Assembly: GCF_000696385.1 (NCBI RefSeq)
Contig: NZ_JJMN01000030.1
Span: 37,269 to 101,268 of the forward strand
From: Vibrio metoecus
Lineage (GTDB): Bacteria > Pseudomonadota > Gammaproteobacteria > Enterobacterales > Vibrionaceae
DNA: 64,000 nucleotides
Direction: 5' to 3'
Below, in pieces: positions 58,842 through 64,000 of this stretch (positions within the stretch are counted from its first letter, which is position 1; every line of letters starts with the position of its first letter). Position numbers and translations under genes: made by a program. Below the pieces are notes generated by a model. That model was not told the DNA's origin and searched no databases. It saw nothing but the letters and a program-made list of their open reading frames with translations.

Positions 58842-60789
58842 TTGAGTGACATGGCAAAAAATTTAATTCTGTGGCTTGTGATTGCTGTCGTTTTAATGTC
58901 TGTATTCCAGAGTTTCGGCCCTGGCGAGAACAACGGTAAAGCAGTCGACTACACCACATTCGTAAAGGAAGTTGGTCAAGGCCAGATTCAGGAAGCCCAA
59001 TTCAACAACGGTGAAATTACTTTCATGCGTCGTGGCGGGGGCAGCCGTTATGTAACCTACATGCCGGTTTATGATCAAAAGCTCCTCGATGACTTGATTA
59101 ATCAAGATGTCAAAGTGCAAGGCACGCCTCCAGAAGAGCAGAGCTTGCTAGGTACTATTTTCATCTCTTGGTTCCCAATGATTCTGTTGATTGGGGTTTG
59201 GATCTTCTTCATGCGTCAAATGCAAGGTGGCGGTGGCAAAGGTGCCATGTCATTTGGTAAAAGCAAAGCACGTATGATGAGTGAAGACCAGATAAAAACG
59301 ACCTTCAGTGATGTCGCGGGTTGTGACGAAGCCAAAGAAGATGTGAAAGAACTGGTGGATTACCTGCGCGACCCTAGCCGTTTCCAAAAATTGGGCGGTA
59401 AGATCCCAACGGGTGTATTAATGGTAGGGCCTCCTGGTACGGGTAAAACGCTGCTAGCCAAAGCCATTGCAGGTGAAGCGAAAGTACCTTTCTTTACTAT
59501 TTCGGGTTCTGATTTCGTAGAGATGTTCGTTGGTGTCGGTGCATCTCGTGTGCGTGACATGTTTGAACAAGCGAAGAAAGCCTCTCCATGCATCATTTTT
59601 ATTGATGAAATTGATGCTGTGGGTCGTCAACGTGGCGCAGGTGTTGGTGGTGGTCACGATGAACGTGAGCAAACCCTAAACCAAATGCTGGTTGAGATGG
59701 ATGGTTTTGAAGGAAATGAAGGCATCATTGTAATTGCGGCAACCAACCGTCCTGATGTGCTTGACCCTGCATTGCTACGTCCAGGGCGTTTTGACCGTCA
59801 AGTCGTGGTAGGCCTGCCAGATGTGCGTGGTCGTGAGCAAATTCTTAAAAGTGCATATGCGCAAAGTGCCTTTGGCGAATGATGTTGAGCCTTCATTGAT
59901 TGCTCGCGGTACTCCGGGATTCTCGGGTGCGGATTTGGCGAACTTAGTCAACGAAGCGGCACTGTTTGCAGCCCGTGGTAACAAGCGCAACGTCTCTATG
60001 GTTGAGTTTGAACTGGCAAAAGACAAAATCATGATGGGTGCAGAGCGCCGTTCAATGGTTATGTCAGAAGAGATCAAAGAGTCCACCGCTTACCATGAGG
60101 CGGGCCATGCGGTCGTGGGACGTTTAGTGCCTGAGCATGATCCTGTGTATAAGGTTTCGATCATTCCTCGTGGTCGAGCGTTGGGTGTCACAATGTATCT
60201 ACCTGAGCAAGATCGCGTGAGTATGTCTAAGCAGCATCTGGAATCGATGATCTCTAGCTTATATGGCGGTCGTCTGGCTGAAGAGTTGATTTACGGCAAA
60301 GACAAAGTTTCAACAGGCGCATCAAACGATATCGAGCGTGCCACTGAAATTGCTCGTAAGATGGTGACCCAATGGGGCTTCTCTGAAAAGCTAGGTCCTA
60401 TGCTATATGCAGAAGATGAAGGCGAAGTGTTCCTTGGACGCAGTGTGACACAGACGAAACATATGTCAGATGACACTGCAAAGTTGATTGACGACGAAGT
60501 CCGCCAACTTATTGATCGCAACTACGAACGAGCTCGCCAAATCATCATCGATAATATGGATATCATGCATGCAATGAAAGATGCTTTGATGAAGTATGAA
60601 ACGATCGATGCAGGTCAAATTGATGACTTAATGGCGCGTAAGCCTGTGATTCGTGAGCCGGCTGGTTGGGCGGATCAAACCAAAGCACAACCAGAAGCGA
60701 AAGCGGTGGAACCTGAAGTGAAAGCCGAACCCACCTCTGATGTTGTCGCTGATGATGTTGCGCCGTCAAAGCGAGAAAAAAGACGCTGA
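58842..60789 (+). pseudogene. ftsH: ATP-dependent zinc metalloprotease FtsH, split by a 1-nt insertion
   Basis: FtsH is the membrane AAA+ protease that degrades LpxC, sigma-32 and misfolded membrane proteins. The first frame (58842-59882, 346 aa) holds two TMs, Walker A GPPGTGKT, Walker [10 protein letters not shown] and the second-region-of-homology Arg fingers, then breaks after GREQILK. The second frame (from about 59850 to 60789) contains the rest of the AAA lid and the zinc protease HEAGH. Dropping one A from the AAAA run at 59847-59850 restores [16 protein letters not shown] and a 648-residue protein. FtsH is essential in E. coli, so a sequencing error is most likely. The TTG at 58842 is spaced correctly from GAGAGG; ATG 58851 is the alternative. 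Confidence 0.93.
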
Positions 60790-60811
60790 AATAACGTCAC
60801 TTTTAAACTCT

Positions 60812-60840
60812 AAACCCCGACTTGTTCGGGGTTTTGTGTT
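60812..60840 (+). terminator. Hairpin terminator after ftsH
   Basis: AAACCCCGA / TCGGGGTTTT with loop CTTGT is followed by GTGTTTG. It lies 22 nt after the ftsH stop and 25 nt before folP; in other bacteria read-through links ftsH to folP and glmM. Confidence 0.8.
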
Positions 60841-60864
60841 TGCAAGGGAGCAAATTTTAAAACG

Positions 60865-61698
60865 ATGAAAATCAGTTATGCCAATAAGCAACTCAATTTG
60901 AACTCTCCTGTTGTCATGGGGATTTTAAACACCACACCAGATTCTTTCTCGGATGGTGGAAGCTACATTCAGCTCGATAAAGCACTCATGAGAGCACAAC
61001 AGATGATCGATGCTGGCGTCGCGATCATTGATATCGGTGGCGAATCGACTCGGCCAGGGGCTCCGGATGTAAGCTTAGAAGAGGAATTACAACGTGTGAT
61101 TCCATTGATCACCGCGATTCGTCAACAAAATGCTCAGGTATGGATTTCCATTGATACCAGCAAAGCTGAAGTAATGCGTCAAGCGATTGTAGCGGGGGCG
61201 GATCTGATTAATGATGTGAGAGCTTTGCAAGAGCCAGGAACACTAGATGTTGCCGCTCAGGCTCAGGTTCCCGTCTGTATTATGCATATGCAAGGACAAC
61301 CACGTACCATGCAAATGGCTCCTCAATACGACAATGTGGTCGAAGATGTTTGTGCGTTTTTAGTTGAGCGAATTGCCGCCTGTGAGGCAGCTGGTATTAA
61401 GCGTGAGAATATTATCTTGGATCCCGGTTTTGGCTTTGGAAAATCGATTCAACACAATTATCATTTGCTCGCACACTTAGAACAGTTTCATCGTTTTGGA
61501 TTGCCCGTTTTGGCTGGAATGTCGCGTAAATCAATGATTTTTAAAACACTGAATAAACAACCAGCAGAGTGTGTCGCAGGGAGCGTGGCTTGTGCGACTT
61601 TAGCGGCAAGTAAAGGGGCGCAAATCATTCGGGTACATGATGTAGAACAAACGCTAGATGCACTAAAAATAGTGCAACTGACGTACGAAAATTTGTAA
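60865..61698 (+). CDS. folP: Dihydropteroate synthase
   Basis: FolP joins p-aminobenzoate to dihydropterin pyrophosphate (the FolK product) and is the sulfonamide target. The 277 residues have the signature loops [33 protein letters not shown] and GMSRKS. It lies between ftsH and glmM, as in E. coli. The frame is intact, and nothing suggests a resistance allele by simple inspection. Confidence 0.96.
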   Translation: MKISYANKQLNLNSPVVMGILNTTPDSFSDGGSYIQLDKALMRAQQMIDAGVAIIDIGGESTRPGAPDVSLEEELQRVIPLITAIRQQNAQVWISIDTSKAEVMRQAIVAGADLINDVRALQEPGTLDVAAQAQVPVCIMHMQGQPRTMQMAPQYDNVVEDVCAFLVERIAACEAAGIKRENIILDPGFGFGKSIQHNYHLLAHLEQFHRFGLPVLAGMSRKSMIFKTLNKQPAECVAGSVACATLAASKGAQIIRVHDVEQTLDALKIVQLTYENL

Positions 61699-61723
61699 AA
61701 ACAATAATGTAAAGGAAACAAAA

Positions 61724-63064
61724 ATGTCTGATAAAAGACGTTACTTTGGTACTGATGGGGTACGAGGCAAAGTTGGCCAATACCCAATTACACCTGATTT
61801 TGTACTTAAGCTTGGCTGGGCGGCTGGACGTGTTTTGGCAAAACAAGGCACAAAGAAAGTCATCATTGGTAAAGATACTCGTATTTCGGGCTATATGCTG
61901 GAATCCGCTTTGGAAGCCGGTTTGGCTGCTGCGGGTTTGAAAGCGACGTTCACCGGACCCATGCCGACACCTGCTGTGGCTTATCTAACCCAAACATTCC
62001 GTGCGGAAGCCGGGATTGTTATTTCTGCATCGCACAACCCGTACTATGACAACGGCATCAAATTTTTCTCTTATGAGGGAACCAAATTGCCGGATGACAT
62101 TGAGTTAGCGATTGAAGCAGAGTTGGATAAAGACATCGAATGCGTTGAATCTGCTGAGCTTGGTAAGGCCTCACGTATGGTAGACGCTGCAGGTCGTTAC
62201 ATTGAATTTTGTAAAAGCACTTTCCCTTCAAAACTCAGTTTGTCTGGGGTGAAGTTAGTCGTGGATTGCGCTAATGGTGCCACCTACCATATTGCTCCGA
62301 ATGTTTTCCGTGAGTTAGGTGCCGATGTGATTGCAATGGGCGTTGAGCCAAATGGCTTGAACATTAATGATCAAGTTGGGGCCACCGATGTCCGCGCATT
62401 ACAAAAACGCGTTGTTGAAGAAAAAGCACATCTTGGCTTAGCGTTTGACGGTGATGGCGATCGCATCATTATGGTTGACCACCTAGGTAATAAAGTAGAC
62501 GGTGACCAAATCGCTTACATTATCGCGCGCGATGCATTGCGCCGTGGTGAACTCAAAGGCGGCGTTGTTGGGACACTGATGACCAACCTTGGTATGGAAA
62601 ATGGCCTGAAACAGCTTGGTATTCCTTTTGCGCGTGCCGCGGTGGGTGATCGCTATGTTATGGAAAAACTGCAGGAAAAAGGCTGGAAGATTGGAGCAGA
62701 AAACTCAGGCCACGTTATTTTACTTGATAAAGTGACCACTGGTGATGCGATTGTCGCTGGTCTACAAGTGCTTGCTTCCGTCGTCGGTAGTGAAATGACT
62801 CTGCATGAGTTAGCCAAAGGCATGACCCTTTACCCGCAAGTATTGGAGAATGTCCGTTTTGCGGGAGAGAATAACCCACTGGAAGCTGAGGCGGTGAAAG
62901 CCGCGGTCGCAGAGGTAGAAGCCGAGCTAGGCTCGAAAGGCCGAGTATTGCTGCGTAAATCGGGGACAGAACCTCTGATCCGCGTGATGGTGGAAGGCGA
63001 GGATGATGCGCTAGTGAAACAGTCTGCGTTGAAAATAGCTCAAGCCGTCAAAGATAACTGCTAA
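61724..63064 (+). CDS. glmM: Phosphoglucosamine mutase
   Basis: GlmM converts GlcN-6-P to GlcN-1-P for UDP-GlcNAc, peptidoglycan and LPS synthesis. The 446 residues have the phosphoserine motif [10 protein letters not shown] (active Ser103), metal loop DGDGDR, sugar loop GAENSGHV and phosphate-binding [11 protein letters not shown]. It is 25 bp after folP with an AAGGAAAC RBS. It is the biosynthetic counterpart of the catabolic phosphohexomutase at 23709. The frame is intact. Confidence 0.97.
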   Translation: MSDKRRYFGTDGVRGKVGQYPITPDFVLKLGWAAGRVLAKQGTKKVIIGKDTRISGYMLESALEAGLAAAGLKATFTGPMPTPAVAYLTQTFRAEAGIVISASHNPYYDNGIKFFSYEGTKLPDDIELAIEAELDKDIECVESAELGKASRMVDAAGRYIEFCKSTFPSKLSLSGVKLVVDCANGATYHIAPNVFRELGADVIAMGVEPNGLNINDQVGATDVRALQKRVVEEKAHLGLAFDGDGDRIIMVDHLGNKVDGDQIAYIIARDALRRGELKGGVVGTLMTNLGMENGLKQLGIPFARAAVGDRYVMEKLQEKGWKIGAENSGHVILLDKVTTGDAIVAGLQVLASVVGSEMTLHELAKGMTLYPQVLENVRFAGENNPLEAEAVKAAVAEVEAELGSKGRVLLRKSGTEPLIRVMVEGEDDALVKQSALKIAQAVKDNC

Positions 63065-63076
63065 TTTGAGTGCTGG

Positions 63077-63123
63077 TTTCTACAGTTCCTAGTTGATTGA
63101 TTTCGCGCTAGGAATTGTAGAAA
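63077..63123 (+). other. Long 16-bp inverted repeat between glmM and secG
   Basis: TTTCTACAGTTCCTAG (63077-63092) pairs with CTAGGAATTGTAGAAA (63108-63123), with only one G-U pair in RNA, across a 15-nt loop. It begins 12 nt after the glmM stop, and no T-tract follows. It may stabilise or process the glmM-secG transcript. Confidence 0.65.
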
Positions 63124-63320
63124 TGCTTGAAAAATCGTTGTTGTGCGAGTTTTTTGAGCGATCAAATCGGAAAGTGATTTTTTTTAGAAAATACCTCTTG
63201 TCAGCCTTGGAACCATTCGTTAGTATTGCGTCCGCTTTCGGAGAGAAAGGTCGCTGGCCTTGTTCGAGTCTGATGATACGAACGGCGCTAGCTCAACAAA
63301 TATGAACATAGGTGGAAGTA

Positions 63321-63659
63321 ATGTTTACAGTTCTACTTGTGATTTACCTGTTGGCAGCGGTTGCTATCATTGGCCTAGTGTTGATTCAACAAGGTAAAGG
63401 ACGCAGACATGGGAGCCTTCATTCGGTGCCGGTCGCGTCAAACACTGTGTTTGGTGCTGGTGGCTCAGGTAATTTCTTAACCCGAATGACTGCAATTTTT
63501 GCAACAGTTTTCTTTGTTATCAGCCTTGTGCTTGGCAATATGTCAACTCACAAAACTGAGTCACAATGGGTCGACCCTTCACAAGGTCAAGTGATTCAGC
63601 AAGCTGGTGACACAGTGAGTGAAGCGCCTGCTAAAAGCAGTGACGAGATTCCTCACTAA
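63321..63659 (+). CDS. secG: Preprotein translocase subunit SecG, central loop garbled by three 1-nt insertions
   Basis: SecG is a small two-TM component of SecYEG that assists SecA-driven export. ATG 63321 with GGTGGAAG upstream is preferred to the in-frame start at 63312. The literal product has TM1 (about 1-20), then GKGRRHGSLHSVPVASN where the family has GKGADMGASFGAGASN. Removing C at 63402, one T at 63418/63419 and C at 63434 restores that motif exactly. Because three insertions total one codon, the rest (NTVFGAGGSGNFLTRMT, TM2) stays in frame. The conserved cytosolic loop is thus corrupted without a stop codon, which an automated pipeline would not flag. Confidence 0.93.
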   Translation: MFTVLLVIYLLAAVAIIGLVLIQQGKGRRHGSLHSVPVASNTVFGAGGSGNFLTRMTAIFATVFFVISLVLGNMSTHKTESQWVDPSQGQVIQQAGDTVSEAPAKSSDEIPH

Positions 63660-63688
63660 GCTATCTAGAATTAGATAGAAGAATATAT

Positions 63689-63772
63689 GCCGAGATGGTG
63701 AAATTGGTAGACACACTAGCATGAGGTGCTAGCGCCTTAGGTGTGAGGGTTCGAGTCCCTCTCTCGGCACCA
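63689..63772 (+). tRNA. tRNA-Leu (anticodon GAG)
   Basis: The 84-nt class-II tRNA has an acceptor stem GCCGAGA/TCTCGGC, a D-arm, an anticodon stem CTAGC/GCTAG with loop ATGAGGT (anticodon GAG), a short variable arm, a T-arm GAGGG-TTCGAGT-CCCTC and an encoded CCA. It follows secG directly, as leuU does in E. coli. Confidence 0.96.
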
Positions 63773-63825
63773 TATTTACAAACTTGTAAATCACCTTGTT
63801 GAGCGTATAATGCTCGCAAGTCGGA

Positions 63826-63903
<78 letters not shown>

Positions 63904-63904
63904 A

Positions 63905-63926
63905 TCTCTCCTAACGATTAGAGAGA
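63905..63926 (+). other. Hairpin after tRNA-fMet
   Basis: TCTCTCCTAA / TTAGAGAGA with loop CGA can form a stem with one bulged C just after the tRNA 3' end. It may be an RNA-processing signal. The remaining bases to 64000 show no gene; the last ones (AATAAAAAACC) look like the left arm of a terminator cut by the window edge. Confidence 0.5.
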
Positions 63927-64000
63927 CAAGTTTGGCAGTGTTAACCTCACTGCAGTTGAGAAGCGATTCTCAATTTATCAGGGTCCAGCAATAAAAAACC

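Noticed and set aside
59840..59890. Programmed ribosomal frameshifting in ftsH
   Set aside because: No slippery heptamer with a downstream structure is evident, family members are single ORFs, and the same +1 type of event occurs in unrelated genes and in a tRNA.
63093..63305. 70-codon frame between glmM and secG
   Set aside because: It starts with TTG inside the loop of the inverted repeat, has no RBS and no recognisable family.

Overview
The window is ordinary core chromosome of a Vibrio, almost certainly Vibrio cholerae or a very close relative. The evidence is the gene order panC-panB-folK-pcnB-gluQ-dksA, acnB, glnK-amtB, fbpABC, the complete chitin-oligosaccharide (chb) operon next to chiS, ompU-greA and ftsH-folP-glmM-secG-tRNA-Leu-tRNA-fMet. 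ChiS has the expected length (1129 aa), with His469 and Asp772 in the published positions. The OmpU sequence differs from my memory of the pandemic El Tor protein, which hints at an environmental or non-O1 lineage. No prophage, insertion sequence, integron, CRISPR array or genomic island is visible.

Layout. 1-5590 (minus): pantothenate, folate and RNA-metabolism genes with dksA and sfsA. 5836-17374 (plus): an uncharacterised alpha/beta hydrolase, hrpB, PBP1B (mrcB), a patatin fused to an outer-membrane barrel, and acnB. 17531-19680: yacL and the nitrogen pair glnK-amtB. 19754-23575: Fur-operator-like sites and the ferric-iron ABC transporter fbpABC. 23709-38290 (minus): chitin catabolism, comprising a periplasmic binding protein, two permeases, two ATPases, GH9 glucosaminidase, glucosamine kinase, GH20 hexosaminidase, chitobiose phosphorylase and a hexose phosphomutase. 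38291-42364: the regulatory region and the chitin sensor chiS. 42572-46929: rsmC, an AI-2E permease, an unannotated 38-residue Cys-rich membrane protein, hemL and erpA. 47031-52634: an RND efflux pair and an M23 endopeptidase. 52765-56603: tyrS, dacB, ompU. 57159-64000: greA, yhbY, rlmE, ftsH, folP, glmM, secG and two tRNAs.

How the chitin genes fit together. ChiS activates the operon. Cbp captures (GlcNAc)n in the periplasm and the four-subunit ABC transporter imports it. The phosphorylase splits chitobiose into GlcNAc-1-phosphate plus GlcNAc. The hexosaminidase, GH9 enzyme and GspK handle other oligomers and deacetylated units, and the phosphomutase feeds sugar phosphates into central metabolism.

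The most striking observation is not a new system but a pattern of damage. Seven protein genes and one tRNA carry apparent single-base INSERTIONS, at least 13 in total, and I found no deletions. Removing them restores conserved motifs and family-typical lengths. Affected are dksA (2), chitobiose phosphorylase (1), one chitin-transporter ATPase (1), one chitin-transporter permease (1), the RND pump (3), ftsH (1), secG (3) and the initiator tRNA (1). Because ftsH and dksA are among them and the insertions cluster within a few bases, uncorrected assembly or sequencing error is much more likely than real pseudogenisation. Genes so affected are annotated over their intended span.
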